Source of the DNA: CANKHA01 sp035652315
Lineage (GTDB): Bacteria > Pseudomonadota > Alphaproteobacteria > Rhizobiales > Xanthobacteraceae
Reading direction: 5' to 3'
Assembly: GCA_035652315.1 (NCBI GenBank)
Contig: DASREA010000027.1
Span: 26,834 to 90,833, forward strand
Length of the DNA stretch: 64,000 nucleotides
A program made the translations under genes and the position numbers. Below are positions 43,147 to 51,495 of the stretch, piece by piece. The first letter of the stretch is position 1; each line of letters begins with the position of its first letter. A model generated the notes under the pieces. It searched no databases. It worked only from the letters and a program-made list of their open reading frames with translations, and was not told where the DNA came from.

Positions 43147-43342
43147 GGCGAATCGGGCCAGGAAACGGGAACGCGCAGGCTACCCGCGCATCCGTTAACG
43201 AATCCGAAACCATGGCTGAGGGGCCGCGCCCGACCGCCGGCACCGGGGGCCGGCGGGGACGCGGGCCATCGGAAGGAGCGCCTGATATAAAAGGCGAATC
43301 AGGGCAGAACCAGCCTTGGGCCAGAGACTTTCGGGGAGGCAC

Positions 43343-44002
43343 GTGGTCCGGTTCGAAAACGTCGGGTTGCGCTACGGGTTAGGTCCGGAGATCCTGCGCG
43401 ACCTATCCTTTCGCATCGACCCGCATTCGTTTCAGTTTCTCACCGGCCCTTCCGGCGCCGGCAAGACCTCGCTGTTGCGCCTGTTGTTTCTCACGCTACA
43501 GCCGACGCGGGGGCTGGTTACGCTGTTCGGCCACGACGTCGCCACCCTGAGCAAGGATTCGCTGGCGGCGCTACGGCGGCGGATCGGCATGGTGTTTCAG
43601 GATTTCAGGTTGCTCGATCACATGACTACTTATGAAAACGTCGCGCTGCCACTGCGTGTGGCGGGCCGCGACGAGGGCAGCTTCCGCGGCGAAGTGGTCG
43701 AGTTGCTGCGCTGGGTGGGACTTGGCGACCGCATGTGGGCGCACCCGCCCGTGCTTTCCGGCGGCGAGAAGCAGCGGGCCGCGATCGCGCGCGCGGTGAT
43801 CGCGCAGCCGCAATTGCTCCTGGCCGATGAACCGACGGGCAACGTCGATCCTAATCTGGCGCAGCGGCTGTTACGCTTGTTCGTCGAGCTGAACAAGCTG
43901 GGCACATCGGTTATCATCGCCACTCACGACATAGCCTTGATGGACCAATATGATGCGCGCCGCCTGGTGCTGCATGACGGGCGCCTGCATGTCTACGAAT
44001 GA
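43343..44002 (+). CDS. ftsE: Cell division ATP-binding protein
   Basis: A 219-residue ABC ATPase that, with FtsX, controls periplasmic peptidoglycan hydrolases at the septum. Walker A is TGPSGAGKTSL, the ABC signature LSGGEKQRAAIARAV and Walker B QLLLADEPTGNVDP; the start VRFENVGLRYG is the normal FtsE N-terminus. GTG 43343 is chosen because GGGGAGG lies 3-9 nt before it; upstream in-frame codons are not FtsE-like. Its stop overlaps the ftsX start (ATGA). Confidence 0.93.
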   Translation: MVRFENVGLRYGLGPEILRDLSFRIDPHSFQFLTGPSGAGKTSLLRLLFLTLQPTRGLVTLFGHDVATLSKDSLAALRRRIGMVFQDFRLLDHMTTYENVALPLRVAGRDEGSFRGEVVELLRWVGLGDRMWAHPPVLSGGEKQRAAIARAVIAQPQLLLADEPTGNVDPNLAQRLLRLFVELNKLGTSVIIATHDIALMDQYDARRLVLHDGRLHVYE

Positions 44003-44955
44003 AGATGTCTGACGATCCCGACACGACGGATTTGGCGGCTCCTCCGGGTGCCGAAGCATTGCCGAGCATGCGCTCGCCGCTGGTGCCGCGAAATTCCATT
44101 TCCGGCCGCGCCCTGGTCGGTGTCGTGGCGATCATGACGTTTCTTGCCTCGTTGACGGCCGGCGCCGTCATGCTAGTGCGGGCATCGGCCAACGATTGGC
44201 AGGCAGATGTCGCCCGCGAATTGACGATTCAGGTGCGGCCTGTAGCCGGGCACGATGTCGAGAGCGAAGTGCGCAAGGCGGCCGACATCGCCCGCGGCTT
44301 TCCCGGCGTCGCCGGCGTGAAGGCCTACTCCAAGGAAGAATCGGGCCGGCTGCTCGAGCCCTGGCTTGGGACCGGCCTTTCGCTGGACGATCTTCCCATT
44401 CCTCGGTTGATCGTCGTTGATCTGGCATCCGGCGCCGCCATCGACATTGCCGGCTTGCGAAAGGCGCTCAATGTCGTCGCGGGCGCCAACGTCGACGACC
44501 ATCGCGGCTGGATCGAACAGATGCGGCTGATGAGCGGCACGGTGGTGATCGGTGGCATCACCATTTTGCTTCTGGTTTTTGCGGCCACGGCGCTGTCCGT
44601 CGCCTTCGCCACACGCGGCGCCATGGCCAGCAATCGGCCCACCATCGAGGTTCTGCATTTCATCGGGGCGACCAACCAATTCATCGCCGGCCACTTTCAA
44701 CGGCATTTTCTGCTGCTCGGCCTAAAGGGTGGAACCATCGGCGGCTTGGCTGCCGCTTTGTTTTTCGCCATCGCCGGTTTGATCAGCGGCCTCGCCGGGG
44801 GCGCGGCCGTGGGGGAGGTTTCGGCGCTTTTCGGCAGCTTCGCCATTGGTTTGGCCGGTTATGCGGTGCTCGCCATTCAGGTTATTCTGATTGCGCTTCT
44901 GACGGCGGGGACTTCGGGCTACACGGTGCATCGGACCCTGATGTCGATCGACTAG
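43999..44955 (+). CDS. ftsX: Cell division protein, permease-like
   Basis: A 318-residue inner-membrane protein of the FtsX fold: one helix at about 38-60, an extracytoplasmic domain of about 115 residues (DWQADVARELTIQVRPVAGH ... DDLPIPRLIVVDLASG), then three helices starting at VVIGGITILLLVFAATALSV. The ATG at 43999 overlaps the ftsE stop by 4 bp; ATG 44005 is an alternative. It activates amidase EnvC-type factors together with FtsE. FtsX of some alphaproteobacteria is dispensable for division and affects envelope stability. Confidence 0.93.
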   Translation: MKMSDDPDTTDLAAPPGAEALPSMRSPLVPRNSISGRALVGVVAIMTFLASLTAGAVMLVRASANDWQADVARELTIQVRPVAGHDVESEVRKAADIARGFPGVAGVKAYSKEESGRLLEPWLGTGLSLDDLPIPRLIVVDLASGAAIDIAGLRKALNVVAGANVDDHRGWIEQMRLMSGTVVIGGITILLLVFAATALSVAFATRGAMASNRPTIEVLHFIGATNQFIAGHFQRHFLLLGLKGGTIGGLAAALFFAIAGLISGLAGGAAVGEVSALFGSFAIGLAGYAVLAIQVILIALLTAGTSGYTVHRTLMSID

Positions 44956-44991
44956 CCGGCGGCCTGAATTCAGCTTGGACTTTACTGCGCG

Positions 44992-45723
44992 ATGAAGGCG
45001 GAAAAGGAACCGACATCAGTGTCCCCGTCGAGCGGGGGAGATGCGGCGGCGCTGCGCAGCCGTTCGCGACGCATTGCCGGCCGGATCGCCCGCCTCGCGG
45101 CTGCCGTTGCCATTGTCTTTGCCATCGCCCTGCCGCTCGGCTTCATTTGGTTCGTGTCCAAGCTGCCGACGCACGAAGTCACTCTGGCTCGCAATGCCGA
45201 TGGCATTGTCGTGCTCACCGGCGGCGCCTCGCGCATCAATGACGCCTTCGAGCTGCTCGCTTCCGGGCGCGGTCGGCGCCTGCTGATCACCGGCGTCTAT
45301 CCGGCCACCAACCGCGGCGAGATGCTGCGCGTCTTGCCTGAATACCAGCGGATGATGGCCTGCTGCGTCGATCTCGACCGCGCCGCGGTCAACACGCTCG
45401 GCAACGCAATCGGCGCCCGCCGTTGGGTGCAGGAGCAGGGGTTCAGTTCGCTGATCGTGGTGACATCTGCCTATCACATGCCGCGCGCGCTGGCCGAGCT
45501 GTCGCATCAGATGCCGGACGTCGAGCTCATTCCCTATCCGGTGGTCACCACGCGGTTGCGTACCGATCAATGGTGGATGCGTGCGGAAACCGCGAAATTG
45601 CTGGTGCTCGAATATGTGAAATACATCGTCGCCATCATCCGCATAACCATCGATCCGAATTCGTCCGCGACCGCGCCGAGCCGTTTCTCCGGCTTGCGGG
45701 CGTCGCCGGCGCCACTCTGCTGA
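44992..45723 (+). CDS. YdcF/ElyC-family membrane protein (DUF218)
   Basis: A 243-residue protein with one N-terminal helix (LAAAVAIVFAIALPLGFIWF) and a DUF218 domain facing the periplasm: DGIVVLTGGASRINDAFELL, LLITGVYP, NTLGNAIGARRWVQEQGFSS and LIVVTSAYHMPRALAELS. The conserved GG, RI and YHMPRA motifs are present. ElyC of this family is linked to lipid-carrier or peptidoglycan homeostasis. It follows ftsX and precedes plsC by 11 bp. Confidence 0.9.
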   Translation: MKAEKEPTSVSPSSGGDAAALRSRSRRIAGRIARLAAAVAIVFAIALPLGFIWFVSKLPTHEVTLARNADGIVVLTGGASRINDAFELLASGRGRRLLITGVYPATNRGEMLRVLPEYQRMMACCVDLDRAAVNTLGNAIGARRWVQEQGFSSLIVVTSAYHMPRALAELSHQMPDVELIPYPVVTTRLRTDQWWMRAETAKLLVLEYVKYIVAIIRITIDPNSSATAPSRFSGLRASPAPLC

Positions 45724-45734
45724 CAGGATCTTCC

Positions 45735-46508
45735 GTGCTTGTTCTTCGTTCGATTCTGTTTAACGCTCTTTTTTATCTCAATCTGTTTTTGTATCTGCTG
45801 GCTGCGCTGCCGACGCTGGCGCTGCCCCGTCGCTATCTGCTGATGCTGGCCCGCTCCTGGTCACGCAGCAATCTATGGCTGTTGCGCAACCTCTGCGGCG
45901 TCAAAGCCGAGTTTCGCGGTTTGCAGAATATTCCATCGGGCGGCGCCCTCATCGCCGCCAAGCACCAATCGGCCTGGGAAACTTTTGCGCTCCTGCCCTA
46001 TATCCGCGATCCGGCCTTCATCCTCAAACGCGAGCTGATGTGGCTGCCGCTTTTTGGCTGGTATCTCTGGAAATCGCGGATGATCCCGGTCAATCGCGGT
46101 GCCCGCGGCCCGGCGCTCGCCGCCATGACGGAGCGGGCGCATTCGGAGGTCGCGCATGGGCGGCAGATCATCATTTTCCCCGAAGGGACGCGGCGCGCGC
46201 CCGGCGCCGAGCCGCAATATAAATTTGGCGTGGCGCATCTCTATGCCGAGACCGGCGTGCCCTGCGTCCCGGTGGCGCTTAATTCCGGCCTATTCTGGCC
46301 GCGGCGCTCCTTCAGGCGCTTTCCCGGCACGGTGCGCGTAGAGTTTCTTCCTCCGATCCCCCCAGGCTTGGACAAGCAGGCCTTCGCCGACAGGCTTCGC
46401 GCCGAGATTGAAGCCGCGACGGCCCGCCTGGTCGACGAAGGGTTGCGCGAACGCGCCCGCGAGATGGGCGAGGCTAGGATGCAGGCGGAACCTCGTGGCC
46501 GCCCCTAA
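45735..46508 (+). CDS. plsC: 1-acyl-sn-glycerol-3-phosphate acyltransferase
   Basis: A 257-residue acyltransferase that makes phosphatidic acid from lysophosphatidate. The catalytic motif is KHQSAWETF, the H-x4-D of the family appearing as H-x4-E, a form common in alphaproteobacteria; the second motif IIIFPEGTRRAPG carries the phosphate-binding residues. GTG 45735 is used, with AGGA shortly before it. Its last 35 bp overlap the 3' end of the convergent ChaC-like gene. Confidence 0.9.
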   Translation: MLVLRSILFNALFYLNLFLYLLAALPTLALPRRYLLMLARSWSRSNLWLLRNLCGVKAEFRGLQNIPSGGALIAAKHQSAWETFALLPYIRDPAFILKRELMWLPLFGWYLWKSRMIPVNRGARGPALAAMTERAHSEVAHGRQIIIFPEGTRRAPGAEPQYKFGVAHLYAETGVPCVPVALNSGLFWPRRSFRRFPGTVRVEFLPPIPPGLDKQAFADRLRAEIEAATARLVDEGLRERAREMGEARMQAEPRGRP

Positions 46509-47046
46509 GTCGCTGGGCAATCAGATGCAGCGCGGCGTCGCGCACGCCTTGGGCCTCCAGCTCCTGCACCGTCGACAGGACGTAATCGATATTGGGGCCG
46601 GCTTTGCCGTGGCCCTGCCGCACAAGGCGTAGCTGCTCTGCGGCAGACAATCGTCCGGCATATTGCGGGTGGCTGCGGTCTACCATGTAGCAAAGCGCTT
46701 CCACCCGGCGCTCCCGCTCGCCAAGCAGCCAGACCGACCGCGTGCATTCGCGATAGACAGCGGTCACCTGCTCGCGTTCACGCAAATATGCGACCGTCGC
46801 CCCGCGGTCGCGCGCGCTCACCCGATAGGCGATGCCGCGGCAGGTGCCGCCAATATCGAGGCCGAGGACGAGACCCGGCCGCTCCGGCGTCCCCCGATGA
46901 ACGAAGGAATAAACGCATAATCCCCGATGCGCGCCGACCGCCCGCGCCGCCACGCGCTCGGCAAAGGCAAAGCCGGGCCGCCACATCAAGGAGCCATAAG
47001 CGAAGACCCAGAGATCCTCGGCTAGCTGGTCGAAGGCAGGATGCAT
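46474..47046 (-). CDS. Gamma-glutamylcyclotransferase (ChaC family)
   Basis: A 190-residue ChaC-type enzyme that breaks down glutathione to 5-oxoproline and Cys-Gly. It begins with VFAYGSLMWRPGF, has RGLCVYSFVHRGTPERPGL and the GIAYRVSARDRG segment; the catalytic Glu region REREQVTAVY is present. It overlaps plsC at the 3' ends. A minus-strand TTGTGG/TATATG pair 16 bp apart upstream (around 47085-47110) may be its promoter. Confidence 0.9.
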   Translation of the reverse strand: MHPAFDQLAEDLWVFAYGSLMWRPGFAFAERVAARAVGAHRGLCVYSFVHRGTPERPGLVLGLDIGGTCRGIAYRVSARDRGATVAYLREREQVTAVYRECTRSVWLLGERERRVEALCYMVDRSHPQYAGRLSAAEQLRLVRQGHGKAGPNIDYVLSTVQELEAQGVRDAALHLIAQRLRGGHEVPPAS

Positions 47047-47193
47047 GAGCGCGGAACAATAATGCAGGCAAGATTCTCATATAAAGCGTCACCGGGCATC
47101 CACAAAGTGCCGCCGCTGAGGTAAAAGCGCCGCGCAGGAAGCCGCCCGCGGTAGCGGGACATCGCGGCTCCGCCGCGCTGATTGGATTTTGTA

Positions 47194-48321
47194 ATGGATC
47201 GCCCTTTCCGCATCAGGCATCGCCGCCGGTGGCCGCTTTATCTCGCCCTCGCCGGGCTGGCGGCGCTGGCGCTGCTATGGACGGCATTGTGGTTTCGTGC
47301 CGCCGAAGCGACGCAGCGCACGGTCACCGGTTGGTTTGCGCGCGAGGCGCAGGCGGGCCGCCTTTACGGCTGCGGCGCGCAAAACATCGGCGGGTTTCCC
47401 TTCCGCATCGAAATCGGCTGCGAACCGGCAACGATGGAATGGCGCAGCACCGAGCCGACCGCCTTCCTCAATGCGAAAGGCTTATTGATAACGGCCCAGA
47501 TCTATCAGCCCACGTTGCTGACCAGCGAATTCACTGGGCCGCTGACTATGAGCGGCGCTGACGGCAAGCGCGCCTTTGTCGCCGATTGGAAGTCGCTGGA
47601 GACCGAAGCGCGCGGCGGCCCGCGAAATCCGCAGAGCGCCGCGATCTCGATGGACGCGGCGAGCTTCGAGCGCGTGACGGCAAACGGCTATGAAAGCCTG
47701 TTTCAGGCGCGGCATGCCGAAGTGCAGGGCCGCATCGTCGAGGGCTCGGCCGCGGACAATCCGGTGATCGGAATCACCTTGCGGCTTTCCGGCGCAACGG
47801 CGCCGACGATCAATCCGCTGACGGCGCAACCCTTCGACGCCGAAATGACGTTCGTGCTGCATGGCCTGAAGGATTTCTCGCCGAAATCCTGGCCGGACCG
47901 TTTCCGCGAGATCCAGGCGGCCGGGGGGCATATCGACATCAACCATGCCCGCGCGCAGCAAGGCGAATCGATCGCCTTGGCGAATGGCTCGCTGCACATC
48001 GCCCCGGACGGCCAGTTGGAGGGGCAATTGCTCGTCACCGTTGCCGGCCTCGACCGCCTGCTTCCCGCGCTCGGCCTCGACCGGCTGGTGAAGCCAGGCG
48101 GCCGCGTCGACAAGCTCGCCACCCAGTTGGATCGATTCATGCCCGGCCTCGGCAATATCGCGCGGGAAAAGGCGGCGCCCACCATCGCTGCCGGCGTCGG
48201 CTTGCTGGGTGAGCAGACGCAGCTCGAAGGACGCCGCGCCGTCATTTTGCCGCTGCGCTTTTCCGAGGGCTCGATGTATCTCGGCGGCGTCTCCGTCGGC
48301 CAGGTGAAGCCGCTGTTCTAA
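47194..48321 (+). CDS. DUF2125 domain-containing protein
   Basis: A 375-residue protein with an N-terminal membrane helix (WPLYLALAGLAALALLWTAL) and a large periplasmic DUF2125 domain (WFAREAQAGRLYGCGAQNIGG, GFPFRIEIGCEP with two cysteines, and the C-terminal LPLRFSEGSMYLGGVSVG). Function unknown; DUF2125 proteins are conserved in alphaproteobacteria and resemble AsmA-like barrels. ATG 47194 is taken, since the earlier TTG has no added support. It converges on the prephenate dehydrogenase gene with a 6-bp gap. Confidence 0.88.
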   Translation: MDRPFRIRHRRRWPLYLALAGLAALALLWTALWFRAAEATQRTVTGWFAREAQAGRLYGCGAQNIGGFPFRIEIGCEPATMEWRSTEPTAFLNAKGLLITAQIYQPTLLTSEFTGPLTMSGADGKRAFVADWKSLETEARGGPRNPQSAAISMDAASFERVTANGYESLFQARHAEVQGRIVEGSAADNPVIGITLRLSGATAPTINPLTAQPFDAEMTFVLHGLKDFSPKSWPDRFREIQAAGGHIDINHARAQQGESIALANGSLHIAPDGQLEGQLLVTVAGLDRLLPALGLDRLVKPGGRVDKLATQLDRFMPGLGNIAREKAAPTIAAGVGLLGEQTQLEGRRAVILPLRFSEGSMYLGGVSVGQVKPLF

Positions 48322-48327
48322 GCGGCA

Positions 48328-49278
48328 TCAGGATTTCTTCGCCGGCTCATCCTGCAAATGTGGATGCGGCCGGCCGAAATCCGGCGTCGCCGAATCTTGG
48401 CCGAGCTCGACGATGCCCTTGCGGATCGCTCGCGTGCGGGTGAACAGCTCGAACAAGGCATCGCCATCGCCGCGGCGGATGGCACGCGTCAGCGCCGAAA
48501 CGTCTTCGTTGAAGCGGCCGAGCATCTCCAGCACGGCGTCCTTGTTGGCGATGAAGATGTCGCGCCACATGGTGGGATCGGACGCGGCGATACGGGTGAA
48601 ATCGCGAAATCCGCCAGCAGAAAATTTTAGCACCTCGGAGCGCGTTACCGTTCCGAGCTCGTCGGCGGTGCCGACAATCGTGTAGGCGATCAGATGAGGC
48701 ACATGACTGGTGATCGCCAGCACAAGGTCGTGATGATCTGCCGTCATCATCTCGACATTGGCCCCGAGCGCGCGCCAGAAGGCGGCAAGCCGCTCGACCG
48801 CGCCGGCGTCGGCCTTTTCCGGCGGCGTAAAGATGCACCAGCGATTGATGAAAAGCTCGGCAAAGCCGGCATCCGGCCCGGAATATTCGGTGCCGGCCAC
48901 CGGATGCGCGGGGATGAAATGGACAGTGGCGGGCACATGGGGGGCCATGTCGCGCAGCACCGCCGATTTCACCGATCCGACATCGGAGAGAATAGCGCCG
49001 GATTTGAGGTGCGGTCCGATTTCCTTGGCGATCGCGCCGCTTTGCCCGACCGGCACGCAAACGATAACGAGATCGGCATCCTTCACGGCCGCGGCATTGG
49101 TCTCGGCGACTTCGTCGGCGATCTCCAGCTCGCGCACGCGCTTGCGCGTCTGCGGCGAGCGCGCCGTCGCCACGATCGAACCGACAACGCCTTGCTGCCG
49201 CGCGGCGCGCGCAATGGAAGAGCCGATGAGGCCCATGCCGATCAGCGCCAGCCGGTGAAACGACGGTTGCTTGCTCAC
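48328..49278 (-). CDS. tyrA: Prephenate/arogenate dehydrogenase family protein
   Basis: A 316-residue NAD(P)-dependent dehydrogenase of tyrosine synthesis, oxidising prephenate or arogenate. Nucleotide site LALIGMGLIGSSIARAARQQ; active-site His in HFIPAHPVAGTEYSG; SHVPHLIAY and GFRDFTRIAASDPTMWRDIF are signature segments. There is no ACT or fused chorismate mutase domain. It is last in the operon CM-hisC-tyrA: its start overlaps the hisC stop by 4 bp (ATGA). Substrate preference cannot be told. Confidence 0.93.
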   Translation of the reverse strand: MSKQPSFHRLALIGMGLIGSSIARAARQQGVVGSIVATARSPQTRKRVRELEIADEVAETNAAAVKDADLVIVCVPVGQSGAIAKEIGPHLKSGAILSDVGSVKSAVLRDMAPHVPATVHFIPAHPVAGTEYSGPDAGFAELFINRWCIFTPPEKADAGAVERLAAFWRALGANVEMMTADHHDLVLAITSHVPHLIAYTIVGTADELGTVTRSEVLKFSAGGFRDFTRIAASDPTMWRDIFIANKDAVLEMLGRFNEDVSALTRAIRRGDGDALFELFTRTRAIRKGIVELGQDSATPDFGRPHPHLQDEPAKKS

Positions 49279-50381
49279 GCCGCTTTCCCCACGAATTCAG
49301 CCAAGGCTTTCACCACGAGCCGGTTGGCTTCTTCGGTGCCCACGGTAAGCCGCAGCGCGTCGGGCAGGTCGTAGCTTTCCAGGCGGCGCAGGATCAAGCC
49401 GCGCGAAAGCAGAAATTCGTCAGCGTCTTTCGCCGTGCGCCCTTTGCTCTTTGGGAAATGGATGAGGATGAAGTTGGCGACGCTCGGCGTGACCTCCAGG
49501 CCAAGCTTGCCGACTTCTTCCGTGAGCCACGGCAGCCAGCGCGCATTGTGCGCGCGCGCTCTTTCGACATGCGCCGTGTCTTCGATGGCGGCAATGCCCG
49601 CGAGAAGCGCCGGCGTGTTGACGTTGAACGGCCCGCGGATGCGGTTGACCGCGTCCACCACATGCGCCGGGCCATACATCCAGCCGAGCCGCACCGCCGC
49701 GAGGCCATGGATCTTCGAAAAGGTGCGCGTCATCACCGTGTTCTCGCTGGTGGCGACCAGTTCGATGCCTGCCTCGTAATCGTTGCGCCGCACGTATTCC
49801 GCATAGGCGGCATCCAGCACCAGCAGCACATGCGCCGGCAGCGCGCGGTGCAGCCGCTTGACCTCATCGAAGGGCATATAGGTGCCGGTGGGATTATTCG
49901 GATTAGCCAGGAAGACCGCGCGGGTGCGCTCGTTCACCGCGGCGAGGATGGAATCCACATCGGCGGTGTAGTTCTTTTCCGCGACCTTGATTGGCTTGCC
50001 CCCGGCGGCGAGCGAAAAGATCGGATAGATGCGAAAACCGTGCGCAGTGTAGATCGCCTCGTCGCCAGGCGAGAGATAGGCATGCGCCAAAAGGTTGAGC
50101 AGATCGTCGGAGCCGGCGCCGCAGACAATGCGCGCGGGGTCTAGGCCGAAGGCGCGGCCGATCGCTTCGCGCAGCTTGGCGGCGCTGCCTTCGGGATAAT
50201 CCTGCAGATGCTCCGCGGCGGAACGAAAGGCGGCGACCGCCTTCGGGCTCGGGCCGAGCGGCGTCTCGTTGGCCGAAAGCTTGAACACGCGCGCGGCGCC
50301 GGGCGCCGTGCTTTTGCCGGGCACGTAAGCTTCGATCTCAAGCACGCCCGGCCGCGGTTGCGGACGCTGGGTGGCAGCCAT
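49275..50381 (-). CDS. hisC: Histidinol-phosphate aminotransferase
   Basis: A 368-residue PLP aminotransferase, class I/II. The Schiff-base Lys is in TRTFSKIHGLAAVRLGW; FLANPNNPTGTY and VLDAAYAEYV hold the cofactor-binding Asn and Asp/Tyr. HisC-like proteins of this operon position often also transaminate aromatic intermediates (prephenate or phenylpyruvate), which would fit between chorismate mutase and prephenate dehydrogenase. It follows the mutase gene by 39 bp and overlaps tyrA by 4 bp. Confidence 0.9.
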   Translation of the reverse strand: MAATQRPQPRPGVLEIEAYVPGKSTAPGAARVFKLSANETPLGPSPKAVAAFRSAAEHLQDYPEGSAAKLREAIGRAFGLDPARIVCGAGSDDLLNLLAHAYLSPGDEAIYTAHGFRIYPIFSLAAGGKPIKVAEKNYTADVDSILAAVNERTRAVFLANPNNPTGTYMPFDEVKRLHRALPAHVLLVLDAAYAEYVRRNDYEAGIELVATSENTVMTRTFSKIHGLAAVRLGWMYGPAHVVDAVNRIRGPFNVNTPALLAGIAAIEDTAHVERARAHNARWLPWLTEEVGKLGLEVTPSVANFILIHFPKSKGRTAKDADEFLLSRGLILRRLESYDLPDALRLTVGTEEANRLVVKALAEFVGKAA

Positions 50382-50420
50382 AAAGAAACTCGTCGTCGTC
50401 CCGAAAGGGAAATGGATAAA

Positions 50421-51284
50421 TCAGCGCCCGGCCGGATCGGGCCGTGCGCCGCTGGCGGGGAGGGTATAGCGGGTCGCGTGGCTCCCGACGAGGGCCGAAG
50501 AGCGGACCGAGGCGCCAGCCTTAACCACCGCGTCGGCAATCGCTGCGAATTTGGCGCCTTGCGGAACCGAAACGAGCAGCGCAGCGCCATCGAAGGCACT
50601 GTCCGGCACCGCAATCACCTCGGCAAGCTGGGCGACGGCCCGCGCCGACTGCTGACCCCAGCCGGAGACACGCATGCTCCAGACCTCGACTTCGGGCACC
50701 ATGGCCTCGGCCGCCACCCGCGAAATCACGAAGACCGGCAACCCGGCGGGATGATCCTCGCGGTCGACGAAAGGCAGGCGGGCGATGATCTTCGGCGCGC
50801 TGTCGAATTCCAGCGCTGTCCACCAGGCGCCGCCACCGCCTTCGGCGCTGACGAGCCCGAGATCGCCGCGCGATTCCGATACCGCCGCGACCACGCCCGC
50901 GGCGCTCATATGCGGCACGAAAGGCACAGTGAATCCGAAGTGAAACCGCGCCGAGTCGCGCATAGCGGCGCTGCTCTCGGTCATATGCGCGTGCACGGAA
51001 AACGGCGCCTGCACGTAAGTGAAGGTGGAAATGATCACCCGCCAGATGCTTTCGGCAGTGTCGAGAGGAAGGATGCCGCGGTGCCGCTGCACGAGGCGGC
51101 GCATCATGTCCGCCTCTCGCAACGGACGAAACGCGGAGCCGCTTTCTTGCGTCTGCTTCACCGCGATGAGCCGGTCGATGGTTTCGCCGCGCTTAATCAA
51201 CAGCTCATGCATGGCCTCGTCGATCTGATCGATCTCGGCGCGGAGCGAGGCCAGCGAACTGTCAGCAAGAGGTTTTTCCGGCAT
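50421..51284 (-). CDS. Chorismate mutase with a P-protein-like C-terminal domain
   Basis: A 287-residue protein whose first ~90 residues are an AroQ chorismate mutase (LASLRAEIDQIDEAMHELLI, KRGETIDRLIAVKQ, and RRLVQRHRG with active-site Arg/Lys positions). The remaining ~190 residues have alternating strands and helices like the binding-protein fold of prephenate dehydratase (SRGDLGLVSAEGGGGAWWTA, IIARLPFVDREDHPAG), but the dehydratase TRF catalytic motif is not seen in the expected place and no ACT domain follows. It would supply prephenate to the neighbouring tyrA. This architecture is recurrent in alphaproteobacteria. Confidence 0.85.
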   Translation of the reverse strand: MPEKPLADSSLASLRAEIDQIDEAMHELLIKRGETIDRLIAVKQTQESGSAFRPLREADMMRRLVQRHRGILPLDTAESIWRVIISTFTYVQAPFSVHAHMTESSAAMRDSARFHFGFTVPFVPHMSAAGVVAAVSESRGDLGLVSAEGGGGAWWTALEFDSAPKIIARLPFVDREDHPAGLPVFVISRVAAEAMVPEVEVWSMRVSGWGQQSARAVAQLAEVIAVPDSAFDGAALLVSVPQGAKFAAIADAVVKAGASVRSSALVGSHATRYTLPASGARPDPAGR

Positions 51285-51301
51285 AAGTAGCGCTCGTTAC
51301 G

Positions 51302-51355
51302 TTGCCGCCTGATATCCCTGCCAGGACCTTGCGGCAGCCCTTCAACTTGCGGCAA
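51302..51355 (-). promoter_or_regulatory. Leader with alternative stems before the chorismate mutase operon
   Basis: TTGCCGC (51302-51308) can pair with GCGGCAA (51349-51355, 7 bp) or with GCGGCA (51331-51336, 6 bp); CTTGCGGCA is directly repeated at 51328-51336 and 51346-51354. In the minus-strand message this lies just before the mutase start and could be a switchable leader. No leader peptide rich in Phe or Tyr was found. Confidence 0.3.
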
Positions 51356-51419
51356 TCGGGGTCGTCGGGCACAGGGGGCGGCATTGTTAGTGTGCCGGCC
51401 GCCGAAATCAAAGAAAACA

Positions 51420-51448
51420 TTGACAGGCTCTCATACCAATCCCTACCT
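51420..51448 (+). promoter_or_regulatory. Possible promoter of metXW
   Basis: A perfect TTGACA (51420-51425) is followed after 17 bp by CTACCT (51443-51448), a weak -10. The metX start lies 50-70 bp further on. Confidence 0.35.
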
Positions 51449-51495
51449 ACAGCCGCCCGCGGCTCCTCAGTTTCCGCGGAACAGGCCGGCCAAGG

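Noticed and set aside
43212..43382. A 56-codon ORF starting MAEGPRP just before and over the ftsE start
   Set aside because: Low-complexity Gly/Arg/Pro sequence, no ribosome site of its own, overlaps ftsE; likely chance.
51285..51495. SAM-II type riboswitch upstream of metX
   Set aside because: The invariant GATTT and GCTAAAA-type pseudoknot segments are not present; only the ordinary repeats described above were found.
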